Assembly (NCBI GenBank): GCA_017601395.1
Contig: JAFNIQ010000006.1
Location: forward strand, 1-52,711
Length of the DNA stretch: 52,711 bases
Source of the DNA: Candidatus Brockarchaeota archaeon
Lineage (GTDB): Archaea; Thermoproteota; EX4484-205; JAAOZP01
Direction of reading: 5' to 3'
Shown here: positions 16,991 to 24,691 of the stretch, in pieces
Layout: each line of letters opens with the position of its first letter
How positions within the stretch are numbered: the first letter of the stretch is position 1
The notes under the pieces: model-generated
What the model saw: only the letters and a program-made list of their open reading frames with translations
Told to the model about the DNA's origin: nothing
Database searches by the model: none
Translations under genes and position numbers: made by a program

Positions 16991-17803
16991 TTAAAACGTT
17001 TTAACACTCATTTCCTCATAGTCTATAGCGAACCTTTTCGGCAGCCTCCTCTTATGCCTTGTAAGACTCACTCTTTCAAGGATCTTTCCCACGGTTTCCA
17101 AAGGGATCCCTGAAACCCTGTTTATCGTTTCCTCGCTAAGCTTCTTGTCAAACCTCAGGTAGAGCACTGTGTCAAGGGTCGTATAATCTACTCCTAGCTC
17201 CTCCTCAGCCGTCTGTCCCGGCCATAAGGCTGGTGAAGGCGGCTTAATCCGTATTCTCTCAGGGATTTTCAAATACTCCGCGAGCTGCCGCACATGCGTC
17301 TTATATAGCCCTGCTATTGGAAGAACATCAGCCCCCCCGTCGCCATGTTTCGTAAAATACCCGGAGAGGTATTCACTCTTATCCCCTGACCCTATAACAA
17401 GCCCATTGTTCACAGCAGCCTCATGGTAGAGTATTGTCATCCTAGTTCTCGCCATTATGTTTCCCCTCGCAACCCTGCTTATTTTCCCAAGCTTCCTCTC
17501 AAAGGCTTCAACGATCTCATCTATGCTTATTATCCTCCAGTTCCCACTGGGTATTCCAAGCTTCTCGATGACGCTCACAGCGTCCTCCATGTCCTCGTTG
17601 GGCGTGACGCTTGAAGGCAGGAGGTAAAGCCTTGTCCTGTCTCTCCCCAGAGCCATCGTCGTCAAGTATGCTACTACACTGCTGTCCACCCCCCCGGATA
17701 ACCCTATCACACCTGCCCTCCTTCCGGAGTCCTCGAAATACTGTCTAAGTCTCGCCGCTATGTAGTTCGCGACCCTAGCGTAATCCAGCCTCGGCAAAAG
17801 CAT
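16991..17803 (-). CDS. nadE: NH3-dependent NAD+ synthetase
   Basis: This enzyme makes NAD+ from deamido-NAD+ with ATP and ammonia. The PP-loop is GLSGGVDSSVVAYL. Other family segments are NIMARTRMTILYHEA, LVIGSGDKSEYLSGYFTKHGD (quoted in part: GSGDKSEYLSGYFT), DVLPIAGLYKTHVRQLAEYL and KPPSPALWPGQTAEEELG. It lacks a glutaminase domain, so it uses free ammonia. I chose the ATG at 17803, which follows AGGGG and gives the normal archaeal N-terminus MLLPRLDY. Longer forms would overlap the Nudix remnant upstream. Length about 270 residues. Confidence 0.95.
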   Translation of the reverse strand: MLLPRLDYARVANYIAARLRQYFEDSGRRAGVIGLSGGVDSSVVAYLTTMALGRDRTRLYLLPSSVTPNEDMEDAVSVIEKLGIPSGNWRIISIDEIVEAFERKLGKISRVARGNIMARTRMTILYHEAAVNNGLVIGSGDKSEYLSGYFTKHGDGGADVLPIAGLYKTHVRQLAEYLKIPERIRIKPPSPALWPGQTAEEELGVDYTTLDTVLYLRFDKKLSEETINRVSGIPLETVGKILERVSLTRHKRRLPKRFAIDYEEMSVKTF

Positions 17804-17837
17804 GTTTCCCCTGTTCATAAAAATCGTCTTATGATGC

Positions 17838-18093
17838 TCAAATATATGGGTATTGGTCTCCAGCCTTATCCAACGCATCTGGCTGCTTTAAACTGCTCAG
17901 CCAGCATAACCCGATGATCATCTTAGCGTCCTCAATCAAACCGTTCCTAAGCATCTCAAAAGCCTCCTCCAAGGGTTTCTCAACAACCTCTATGGCCTCG
18001 TCTTCCTCAAGCCTCTGCCCCATGGTACCTGAGAAGCGATACTACGCTTCCACTGTAGAGAGTCTCTGCCTTAACAATGTCTTCATCGCCCAT
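17838..18093 (-). pseudogene. Nudix hydrolase with large internal deletion
   Basis: The N-terminal piece (ATG at 18093) reads MGDEDIVKAETLYSGSVVSL and stops out of frame at 18007. The C-terminal piece, in another frame, reads GQRLEEDEAIEVVEKPLEEA then LIEDAKMIIGLCWLSS, the usual end of archaeal ADP-ribose pyrophosphatase-type Nudix proteins. The central catalytic Nudix box (GX5EX7REUXEEXGU) is missing altogether. An internal deletion of roughly 100 codons plus a frame change explains this. It lies just before nadE, so a nucleotide-related housekeeping role was likely before the loss. Confidence 0.75.
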
Positions 18094-18185
18094 GCCCTAA
18101 CTGGGTGAAGCTGAGCTATTTAAAGCAACAAGCATGAAAACGTTCAGTAAACCTTATATTTTAGGCTGTTGAGGGTTCCCCAAGT

Positions 18186-18758
18186 TTGGGTGCTGTTGAA
18201 AAACCAAGCGTCAGCCATAAGGGTAGTCGAGACATTGGGGGGTTCCCCCCGTTTCTTCACACGAAATGGGGTCTTTTCCCGATTACGGTTTTCCTTTTTT
18301 CAACGGTTTTCCTAATCTCCTCTTCAATCCCCTTGGAGAAATCTTTCGCCGAGGAAATATACACCGCAGTTTCAGGAAGCATGAGCTTCAAAGGGCTGCT
18401 GGATGTTTTTACGCATAATCTTGCCATAAGCATCGTAATGATGATACCGGTTGTAGGGTTTGGTTTCAGCATAGTCTCCTCGTCAACCACCGGGGTAGCT
18501 GTTTCAGCAATCTCGACTATAAACAACTTGGACTCGCTCTCGGTTGCCGTCCGGCTTCTCTCCACGCCAGCCGGTATACTTGAATTCCTAGCTTACGGCT
18601 TGGCTTCCGCCCAAGGGTTAGCCGGTCTCTTCGCCATGGTTGAGAAAAGGTTTAACAGGGAGCTTAAAGGATACTTGTCAACTCTTCTAATAGTCGGCAG
18701 CCTGCTGCTTGCTGCAGCACTTGTTGAAACGATGAGCTTGGCAGAATGGTTAGAATAG
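18186..18758 (+). CDS. SpoIIM/DUF95-family membrane protein
   Basis: A 190-residue membrane protein with about four or five hydrophobic helices, including GLFPITVFLFSTVFLISSS, HNLAISIVMMIPVVGFGFSI and a C-terminal LSTLLIVGSLLLAAALVE. The pattern of a large loop, HNL near the second helix and a Gly/Ala-rich third helix fits the SpoIIM (stage II sporulation protein M) family, which in archaea is unrelated to sporulation. It begins with TTG; a TATA-like CCTTATATTTT lies about 30 bases upstream. It overlaps the HAD gene by 13 bases, so the two are coupled. Function unknown. Confidence 0.75.
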   Translation: MGAVEKPSVSHKGSRDIGGFPPFLHTKWGLFPITVFLFSTVFLISSSIPLEKSFAEEIYTAVSGSMSFKGLLDVFTHNLAISIVMMIPVVGFGFSIVSSSTTGVAVSAISTINNLDSLSVAVRLLSTPAGILEFLAYGLASAQGLAGLFAMVEKRFNRELKGYLSTLLIVGSLLLAAALVETMSLAEWLE

Positions 18759-19381
18759 TTTTCTTCGACATGGATGGCACGCTCGTGGAGGAGGAGAGCA
18801 GTTGGCGTATTGTCCACAGGTTTTTGGGGACTGACCATCTGGCTAGGAGGGCGCTTGAAAAATTTTCTAGGGGGGAAATAAACTATGAGGAGTTCGTTAA
18901 ACATGACGTCAGCCTATGGCCTAAGGGGCTGCCCAAGTCTTTTTTCGAACGGGTTTTCTCCAGCGTTCGGGTGAAGCCGGAGGCCAGCATGGTCTTTAAC
19001 CAGCTTGGGAGCAAGGGGATTTTAAGAGTAATTGTCTCAAGCGGCCTGGATGTGCTTGCTGAAAGAGTGTGTAGAATGCTTGCTGCGGATGAATGCGTCT
19101 CAAATAGGATGGTTTTCGACTCAAGAGGCTTTTTCACAGGGACCGTAGAAATCAACGTGGATCCCTCTAGAAAGATGGATGTTTTAAGCAGGGTGTGTGA
19201 AAAATACTCTATTCCGTTGAACGAGGCCGCTGCCGTCGGGGACACTGTGCACGATAAAAGCATGTTTAAGGCAGTTAAAATATCCGTCTTATGCGTTAAA
19301 CCCGGCGCCCCCGTGCCGGATGCTCATGGAGCCATGTTCGTCGTAAACAGTCTTAAGGACATCGTCCAGTTAATATGTTAA
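18746..19381 (+). CDS. HAD-superfamily phosphatase, SerB-like
   Basis: A 211-residue haloacid dehalogenase-type phosphohydrolase. The nucleophile motif is FFDMDGTLVEEESSW, motif II is VIVSSGLD, the lysine is in DPSRKMDVLSRV and the acidic motif III is AAAVGDTVHDKSMF. The helical cap (RRALEKFSRGEINYEEFVKH) and overall order resemble phosphoserine phosphatase SerB. A sugar or nucleotide monophosphate substrate is also possible. It overlaps the membrane protein gene upstream. No serine pathway gene is nearby. Confidence 0.85.
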   Translation: MVRIVFFDMDGTLVEEESSWRIVHRFLGTDHLARRALEKFSRGEINYEEFVKHDVSLWPKGLPKSFFERVFSSVRVKPEASMVFNQLGSKGILRVIVSSGLDVLAERVCRMLAADECVSNRMVFDSRGFFTGTVEINVDPSRKMDVLSRVCEKYSIPLNEAAAVGDTVHDKSMFKAVKISVLCVKPGAPVPDAHGAMFVVNSLKDIVQLIC

Positions 19382-19425
19382 GCATGCGAGAAAAAAGGAA
19401 TTTGTTTTAGCACGTGCTTTAGCCC

Positions 19426-19581
19426 TTATTTCTTGGTTTTCTTAGCCTTCTTAGCCTTCTTTGCTTTCTTAGCCGGCTTCTTAGCCTTCTTAGCCGGAGG
19501 CTTCGCAGGCGTGGGTGCTGGCGCAGGCGTGGGTGCGGGCTGTGCAGGCTTAGCTTCTCCACCAGTACTAGCTCCGCTCAT
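19426..19581 (-). CDS. Small Lys/Ala/Pro-rich basic protein
   Basis: A 51-residue low-complexity protein: MSGASTGGEAKPAQP, a Pro/Ala hinge of PTPAPAP units, then a tail made almost only of PAKKAKK and KKAKKAKK repeats. The composition is like histone H1 and bacterial HU/Hc1 tails, so a nucleic-acid-binding or nucleoid role is likely by analogy; no folded domain is visible. I chose the ATG at 19581, which lies 27 bases after TTTATATA (about 19604-19612, minus strand). That is the spacing for a strong leaderless archaeal promoter. An upstream in-frame start would place the promoter inside the gene. Confidence 0.7.
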   Translation of the reverse strand: MSGASTGGEAKPAQPAPTPAPAPTPAKPPAKKAKKPAKKAKKAKKAKKTKK

Positions 19582-19643
19582 GGTTAATATTTCCCGATAA
19601 GTCATATATAAATCTTTAACGTTTAGCATGAGTCCCATTATAT

Positions 19644-20192
19644 TTAATGCTTAAGCTTCAGAGCCTCGATTATGAATGATGCAACTTCTTCATAAGGCAC
19701 CTTTGAGGTGTTTATCATAATGTCGTACAATAAGGGGTCTCTCCAATTCCTGTGGTAAAGCCTTTCAACAAGGCTGCTCCTATCCATGTCTGAAGCCTTA
19801 ATATCCTCCTCTATCTGCTTCAAATCTTCAGTCCTCCTTTTCTCCGCTATATGCTTCAACCTCCCGTCGAAATCACTATAAAGGAAGACTTTCAAATCAA
19901 CTTCGCGCGTCAATGCGAAGAAAGCGCTCCTTCCCTCTATTATTGCTGGACCGTTATTAACCACGTCTAGAACCATGCTCTGCAAAACCTTCTCTATCTC
20001 TATCTCTCCTGAAATGGATTTTGCCACAAGCGTCTGGAAGCTTAAGTGCGGGGAAGAAACTATGCTTCTTATAAATCTCTCAGTGTTGTAAACCTCTATG
20101 CCGCCGAGCTTTCTGGAAACAAGCTCCCCCACCTCTGTGCAACCAGCCCCAAGCTCTCCAGCAATCAGAATAATTGGTTTACTCTTGCTCAT
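19644..20192 (-). CDS. Cytidylate kinase-like P-loop protein
   Basis: A 182-residue protein of the cytidylate-kinase-like group. The phosphate loop is GELGAGCTEVGELVSRKLG, which keeps the Gly spacing but lacks the usual GK[ST]; several members of this group have an atypical loop. NNGPAIIEGRSAFFAL and VFLYSDFDGRLKHIAEKR match the lid and substrate regions, and YHRNWRDPLLYDIMINTSK is the typical C-terminal segment. The substrate is uncertain. It overlaps the membrane-protein gene upstream by ATGA, so they form an operon. Confidence 0.7.
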   Translation of the reverse strand: MSKSKPIILIAGELGAGCTEVGELVSRKLGGIEVYNTERFIRSIVSSPHLSFQTLVAKSISGEIEIEKVLQSMVLDVVNNGPAIIEGRSAFFALTREVDLKVFLYSDFDGRLKHIAEKRRTEDLKQIEEDIKASDMDRSSLVERLYHRNWRDPLLYDIMINTSKVPYEEVASFIIEALKLKH

Positions 20193-20728
20193 TTCCGTAA
20201 TATGTCATTACCACTGCTTTTTAAATGTTTTATCTGTTTTGGCGATGTAATGAGTCTCCTGATGAAGAGCAGTGCTAGCAGCAAGTAGACAGCTATGAAG
20301 TAGGGTGATGTAAGCAGGTGGTTAGTCGTATAGTTTAAATAGACGATGGTGTCGCGATCGGCTTTAAACTCTATTGAGCGACCAGTACCGTTAACGCTGT
20401 CCAGCCGGTACCAAAAACCATAGTCGCCAGCTATCTCCAGCTCTCCGCTTATCCGCAGGTAGCTGCCCTTGGTGACTTTAAAAACCAGGGGTTCTGAAGG
20501 GCTTACTTTAAGCTCCACTCCGAATGGGTTTGAAGAACCGTTTACGTAAACCTTGAAATCAGGCCTCCCAACGGGGTCGAAGGGAATGACTTTCAACACT
20601 ACAGTGATGTTCACTTCCCCATTGCTCCCAGCCGTCCCGACTGGCGTCAGCAGGACCATTATCATCAGCGCCCAGGCAGCGTTCAACACAGTTTTACGCT
20701 TCAAACCATAAATATAATTCTTCCTCAC
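20189..20728 (-). CDS. Exported membrane-anchored protein of unknown function
   Basis: I do not recognise a family. The protein has an N-terminal signal or anchor helix (NAAWALMIMVLLTPVGTAG) and an external domain of about 100 residues rich in beta strands (VNITVVLKVIPFDPVGRPDF, GSYLRISGELEIAGDYGFWY). A C-terminal transmembrane helix (YFIAVYLLLALLFI) and a short basic tail follow. The topology is outside domain, cytoplasmic tail. It is the first gene of a two-gene operon with the kinase-like gene and is divergent from the nuclease-like gene, with only 12 bases between the starts. Confidence 0.6.
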   Translation of the reverse strand: MRKNYIYGLKRKTVLNAAWALMIMVLLTPVGTAGSNGEVNITVVLKVIPFDPVGRPDFKVYVNGSSNPFGVELKVSPSEPLVFKVTKGSYLRISGELEIAGDYGFWYRLDSVNGTGRSIEFKADRDTIVYLNYTTNHLLTSPYFIAVYLLLALLFIRRLITSPKQIKHLKSSGNDILRK

Positions 20729-20740
20729 CCATGCTTCAGC

Positions 20741-21382
20741 ATGTTTCCGGAGGAGGATGGCGAAACACTGTTTCTCAGGCTTTTAAAGAGGCTTCTGGAA
20801 AAGGGGCCGCTTGTAAGCAGGAAGGAGGCTTCAGAATACGCTGGGTGTTTAAGGCTGCTCTCCCGGGAAGGCGGGGCCGTTGAGCTGAGCAGAGGGATTA
20901 AAGTTCTTCCGGAAGGATTCCTAATGCTTATTAAACACGCAGTCGAGTCAGGAGTCAGCCTCGAGAATGTTTTCAAATCAGTTAACTGGAGAGGTTTTGA
21001 AAGAATTATCGCCGAAGTGTTCAGGGCCAAAGGATTCAGAGTCTTGGAGCATTTCAGGTTCAGCTTTAAAAAGACTGTTAGGGAGATAGACATCCTTGTT
21101 GAGACGCCGAGAATGCTTGTCTCAATAGACTGCAAGCAATGGGTCAGGAGGAACTATAATATTCGTTCAGCCTGCAGGCTCCAGTTTGAAAGGACTAGGC
21201 TTCTCTCCCAATATCTGGCGGAAAAGAGGAATATTAGGAAGGCTGTTTACCCGGTGGTGATTACTTTCCTAGGCTCTGAGGCAATGGTTTTAGAAGGCTG
21301 CTTAATACTGCCTTTTTGGAAGATAGGGAGTTTCTCTGAAAACCCTGAAAACGTTACGAGCGTGGTTAAGCCGGTTTCCTAA
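20741..21382 (+). CDS. PD-(D/E)XK restriction-endonuclease-like protein
   Basis: A 213-residue protein with the core of the Mrr/restriction-endonuclease-like fold. WRGFERIIAEVFRAKGFRVL forms the first helix and strand, REIDILVE carries the Asp and IDCKQW the [DE]XK-type lysine of the active site. The N-terminal 70 residues look like a helical or winged-helix DNA-binding part. Such archaeal proteins are single-gene nucleases of unknown target, possibly repair or defence. No methylase gene is nearby. Its 3' end overlaps the convergent gene by 4 bases. Confidence 0.75.
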   Translation: MFPEEDGETLFLRLLKRLLEKGPLVSRKEASEYAGCLRLLSREGGAVELSRGIKVLPEGFLMLIKHAVESGVSLENVFKSVNWRGFERIIAEVFRAKGFRVLEHFRFSFKKTVREIDILVETPRMLVSIDCKQWVRRNYNIRSACRLQFERTRLLSQYLAEKRNIRKAVYPVVITFLGSEAMVLEGCLILPFWKIGSFSENPENVTSVVKPVS

Positions 21383-22086
21383 TCGAAAACCCACATCTCT
21401 CTAGACCTTATCAGGAAGACAAGTCTCGCTCTTAAAATAAGCTTCTTCTCATCCAGAACCCCGTCTACGAGAATTACGTCGCCATACATGATCGGGATGT
21501 TCGCGTCAGCAAGCGTTTTAAACGTTTTTAAACCATTGTTTAAGTCAAAGATGGTGAGGCACTCGCCTGCTCCTTCGACATGCGGAACCATCACCCCGGT
21601 TCTGACCGGCACTTCTATGGGGACGTTCCTCCTCCTGATTATCATCCCCTCAACCTTGCCTGCGAACCATTCGCCAGCCAATCCAGGTATGCCTGCCAGC
21701 CTGTCTTCGACCCCGGGAGTTAAGTCCTGACCGGGGACGTCTATCTGAAGGATGTATCTGGTTCCGGATACTGGCTTAAACATTTCTAACGGGACTAGGG
21801 TTTTCATAACCGGTTTGGTGAAGGGCAGTGCTACCAGGTTGGCTAGAGCACTGCTGACCAGTATTGAATCCTCATCCAGTAGTTCAGCGGCTTCTGGGGG
21901 AAGAGTCTTATGCGGCTTTGGGAGCCTTCTTAACGCCTCCTTAAGAGCCTTAAGATCTATCTGTTTCTCAGGCTCGCGTGTCAGAATGACCTCTATCAGC
22001 CTAGCTGTTTCATACTCTTTCTTAACAAACCCGATGAGCTCTCCTTCGTGCATAACCGGAGCTCCTTCAACCATGTTTAGACACAT
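21379..22086 (-). CDS. Conserved hypothetical protein
   Basis: A 235-residue soluble protein that I cannot assign. It begins MCLNMVEGAPVMHEGELIGF; a start at MVEGAPVMHEGE is also possible. Features are a Pro/Glu-rich helix (LRRLPKPHKTLPPEAAELL), a central region with GTRYILQIDVPGQDLTP, the basic RRRNVPIEVPVRTG and a C-terminal beta-rich part ending ILRARLVFLIRSREMWVFD. No membrane segment or catalytic motif stands out. Its upstream side faces the TnpB relic. Confidence 0.55.
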   Translation of the reverse strand: MCLNMVEGAPVMHEGELIGFVKKEYETARLIEVILTREPEKQIDLKALKEALRRLPKPHKTLPPEAAELLDEDSILVSSALANLVALPFTKPVMKTLVPLEMFKPVSGTRYILQIDVPGQDLTPGVEDRLAGIPGLAGEWFAGKVEGMIIRRRNVPIEVPVRTGVMVPHVEGAGECLTIFDLNNGLKTFKTLADANIPIMYGDVILVDGVLDEKKLILRARLVFLIRSREMWVFD

Positions 22087-22143
22087 GGTTTAAGGGTTAT
22101 TAACAGTTTCTTCACGGGTTTAAAGATCCACCATATTCGGCGA

Positions 22144-22176
22144 GAAAGCCCATGTCCTTCAGGCACGGGGGCGAAT
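22144..22176 (+). repeat. Hairpin resembling an IS200/IS605 end
   Basis: CCCATGTCCTTCAGGCACGGG forms a stem of eight positions with one A-C mismatch and a five-base loop, followed by GCGAATCGC. Hairpins of this shape followed by GAATCGC are familiar at the ends of IS200/IS605-type elements, so this may be a second, older relic next to the TnpB relic. The inference is tentative. (The stem pairs 149-156 with 162-169 of the 22 kb block.). Confidence 0.3.
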
Positions 22177-22235
22177 CGCAAACGTCCGAGGCGTATCCGA
22201 GAACGGTCTGAGTACGACCGGAGTAATAATATACC

Positions 22236-22454
22236 GCCCATTAACTAATATGATGTGGGACTGCGAAACGAGGAGCTTTTAGGGAGCATCTCAGTTCGCT
22301 TCATAACGCCGACTACAACTAGCTACGAAATAATGAAGCGGGCCATTCGCTACACGCGGATGGCAGGGCTGGGTTGACACAGCCCTGAACCCGGCGGGAT
22401 GAAGCCCCGGCCGACGAGCCGGGAATCCACCGGCTTCAACCGTGGGAGTGTCAA
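22236..22454 (+). mobile_element. TnpB (IS200/IS605-type) 3'-end relic with omega-RNA-like structure
   Basis: About 219 bases are homologous to the inverted copy at 44534-44755. Pieces of a TnpB C-terminus are readable out of frame: the RuvC-type DYN followed by a stop, then MKRAIRYTRMAG. The 3' part keeps RNA-like features: stem GGGCTG/CAGCCC (22366-22371 with 22380-22385), stem CCCGGC/GCCGGG and a terminal CCAC-GG hairpin. In addition TTGACAC (22374-22380) is exactly complementary to the final GTGTCAA (22448-22454), a pseudoknot of the kind known in omega-RNAs of TnpB. The last bases TCAA, read on the other strand, give the TGA stop of cofE. Confidence 0.75.
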
Positions 22455-23197
22455 AGGAACAAGTTGTTTTTCATATTTCTCAGAATGCTTTTAACGCCTT
22501 CATCTGAGAATTCATACTGGTATCCTTTTATTAAGGCTCCTATGAAGCCTTCCGAAGAGCTTCCCGTCACCAGCTCGCTCGCAGCAGCAAGCTCGTCAAC
22601 TATCGCCATCCGCTTAAACCTTAAAACATATCCGAAAAGGTCTGTTTTACCCCTAAGGTCCTTAATAGGGGCTATTCCTGAGCATCCTATCGCCATGTTG
22701 ACCTGCCCCATTCTGAAGGGTCTCTCAAAGGAATCAGTGATTATTATTCCCACATCAACATTCTCGTCGAGAAACTGTCTCCTTATCTTCCTAGCAATCC
22801 TATCTGGGTTCCTCGGCTGAAAAGCCATGCTTAAGCCACCATCCACATTCGAAAAATCTATTCCGGAATTAGCACAGATTATACCACCCCTATTCCTAGT
22901 TATTATGCGCCCCCCTGAAAGCCTCACTATTTCTCTGCTCTCTCTAAGTATTATTTCCACCTCTTCCGGCGGCTTGTGAAGCCTGTCTGCAAGAGCTATT
23001 GCCAAAGGTGTTGGCTTGACGTCGCTAAGCCTAATCGTGTAGCCCATCGCCTTTGAAACCGCGACATGCGTGAGCGTCACCACATCCCTGTTCTCAATCT
23101 CCACGCCTGTCCTCCTGAGAGACTCTATTGTTATCTTAGCAAGGTTATCGCCTTTTTTAATGAAGCCGTCATACTTTATTCCGAATATCCTGATCAT
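22451..23197 (-). CDS. cofE: Coenzyme F420-0:L-glutamate ligase
   Basis: CofE adds glutamates to F420-0 with GTP. The 248-residue protein shows the family order: an N-terminal KKGDNLAKITIESL, GGRIITRNRGGIICANSGID, DENVDVGIIITDSFERPFR (metal and GTP site), GQVNMAIGCSGIAPIKDLRG and DELAAASELVTG. All are typical of archaeal CofE. The TGA stop (22451-22453) is formed by the TCAA end of the TnpB relic. The element therefore sits at the 3' end of the gene and may have changed the last residues. Next upstream, after 1 base, is a nucleotidyltransferase-like gene. Confidence 0.92.
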   Translation of the reverse strand: MIRIFGIKYDGFIKKGDNLAKITIESLRRTGVEIENRDVVTLTHVAVSKAMGYTIRLSDVKPTPLAIALADRLHKPPEEVEIILRESREIVRLSGGRIITRNRGGIICANSGIDFSNVDGGLSMAFQPRNPDRIARKIRRQFLDENVDVGIIITDSFERPFRMGQVNMAIGCSGIAPIKDLRGKTDLFGYVLRFKRMAIVDELAAASELVTGSSSEGFIGALIKGYQYEFSDEGVKSILRNMKNNLFL

Positions 23198-23198
23198 C

Positions 23199-23819
23199 TC
23201 AACGCCCCCTTTTCGCCCCCTTAAGGAGCTTCTCTATGAAAGGTATGTCTGAGGCACGGGTTACCCTTATGTTCGTGAAAAGCATGGGGTCTATGTCTTT
23301 CAAACCGGAGTGAGCTATGTACATGACTCTCCTAAGCCCATCCACAAGTTCTTCGAAGCCAGCCGGCCTCCTTGTTTCAACAATATTCATGAAGCTCCGC
23401 CTGTTGTAGGCTGACAGAAGCCAGTCTACTCCCCCCTTCACATCCCTGACCAGCACGGCATCCCTTTTCTCACAAAGCTCCGCTAACAGGGCAAGTATGT
23501 CCACAGGTATTAGGGGAGCGTTAGCCGGGGCGGTGACAACCACTTCGCCTGAAACCTTCTCCAAGCATTCTTTAACAGTGCTAAACATGTCTCCAGTATG
23601 GTTTAAACCTATAATGCTGCACTCTTCAAAGCCGTATTGGGAAGCAGCTTCGGCAAACATGTTCTGAGAATCCCTAGCCACCGCTAGGGCTACTTCCTCA
23701 GCCACCTCACCAATGTTCCTGACGACGTGAAGGAAAACTGGGAATCCCTCAAGCTGGCTCAGCTCCACAAAACCCTCCCCTCCGTGCCCAAGCGCAATAA
23801 CTATGCCAGTAGTCCTCAA
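23199..23819 (-). CDS. Nucleotidyltransferase-like protein in F420 cluster (CofC or CobY type)
   Basis: A 206-residue protein with the outline of MobA/CobY/CofC-type nucleotidyltransferases. It has an N-terminal IVIALGHGGEGFVELSQLEG, a central VVVTAPANAPLIPVDILALL in place of the usual acidic D-x-P-L loop, and a closing MLFTNIRVTRASDIPF. The Gly-rich start loop lacks the standard GGxGxR, so activity may be altered. Between cofE and an ATP-grasp gene, a role as the guanylyltransferase that activates the lactate moiety of F420 (CofC) is tempting. An adenosylcobinamide-phosphate guanylyltransferase role (CobY) is the alternative. Confidence 0.6.
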   Translation of the reverse strand: MRTTGIVIALGHGGEGFVELSQLEGFPVFLHVVRNIGEVAEEVALAVARDSQNMFAEAASQYGFEECSIIGLNHTGDMFSTVKECLEKVSGEVVVTAPANAPLIPVDILALLAELCEKRDAVLVRDVKGGVDWLLSAYNRRSFMNIVETRRPAGFEELVDGLRRVMYIAHSGLKDIDPMLFTNIRVTRASDIPFIEKLLKGAKRGR

Positions 23820-23821
23820 GA

Positions 23822-24688
23822 CTATTCCCCTGCCTTGGAAAGCATGTGGCGGATTATCTCTCGGGCCACGTTCACCCCAGTGGCTTCCTCCACACCCATG
23901 AAATCTGGTTGAGGGTTAACGTCGAGTATAAAAGCTTCGCCGTTCTTGAAAGATACGTCGACACCCGCGAAAACACAGCTTAAAGCCTCGGTAGCATTGA
24001 CCGCGAGCTCCGCCACCTCCCCGTCCCCTTTAAAGGCTTCCCCAAACCCTCCTTGAGATACGTTTGTAACAGGCTTGTTAGAAACTCTTTTCATCGCTGC
24101 TAGCACATTCCCGTTTAAGACTAACACCCTCAGGTCCCAATCCGCATCCCTAGCCGGGGCTTGAATCACCCAAGCCCCGTGGGCTTCAAGACTGGAGACA
24201 GCGTTCACGCTTTCAACAAGCTTGACCCCCCTGCCCCTTGAGCCGTATATCGGCTTCAAGAAGAAGGGCGGCGGCGTCTCTCTAACGCTTTTCCGCGAAG
24301 GCGTGAGTATGGAATCCGGCACTGGAAGTTTTCTCATGCAAAGGTTCCTGTAGGTGATCATCTTGTCTAAAGTATTCATGAATCCTTTAAACGGGTTAAC
24401 AACGTAGAATCCTTCTTCCTCGAGAATCCTGGTTAATGAGAGTGCGTACAGCAGTATGGGTCTTAACAGGGTTTTAGGCCTTGAGAAAATCTTTCTAACA
24501 CCCTTATCATGGAATACATTCAGCTTTACGATGCCTTCTTTCAAAAGAAGCGCGGTTTCGCTGAACGAGACCAGCTGGCAATCGACACCAAGCTTACCCG
24601 CTTCCTCCCTCAGGCGTATGGATGAGTATGAGTATGGCTTATGCGTTAAAACGGCTATTGTCAACCCGCTGTCAATGTTTCCCACCAA
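23822..24688 (-). CDS. RimK-type ATP-grasp ligase (CofF/MptN-like)
   Basis: A 288-residue ATP-grasp protein. The ATP-binding central domain includes FFLKPIYGSRGRGVKLVES, ARDADWDLRVLVLNG, AAMKRVSN and the metal-binding FILDVNPQPDFMGVEEATG. RimK-family enzymes of archaea attach glutamate to coenzyme F420 (CofF) or to tetrahydromethanopterin/tetrahydrosarcinapterin (MptN), or modify proteins. Co-localisation with cofE, 2 bases upstream of the nucleotidyltransferase-like gene, favours CofF-like alpha-glutamate ligase activity. This is inference from context. Confidence 0.75.
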   Translation of the reverse strand: MVGNIDSGLTIAVLTHKPYSYSSIRLREEAGKLGVDCQLVSFSETALLLKEGIVKLNVFHDKGVRKIFSRPKTLLRPILLYALSLTRILEEEGFYVVNPFKGFMNTLDKMITYRNLCMRKLPVPDSILTPSRKSVRETPPPFFLKPIYGSRGRGVKLVESVNAVSSLEAHGAWVIQAPARDADWDLRVLVLNGNVLAAMKRVSNKPVTNVSQGGFGEAFKGDGEVAELAVNATEALSCVFAGVDVSFKNGEAFILDVNPQPDFMGVEEATGVNVAREIIRHMLSKAGE

Positions 24689-24691
24689 GAT

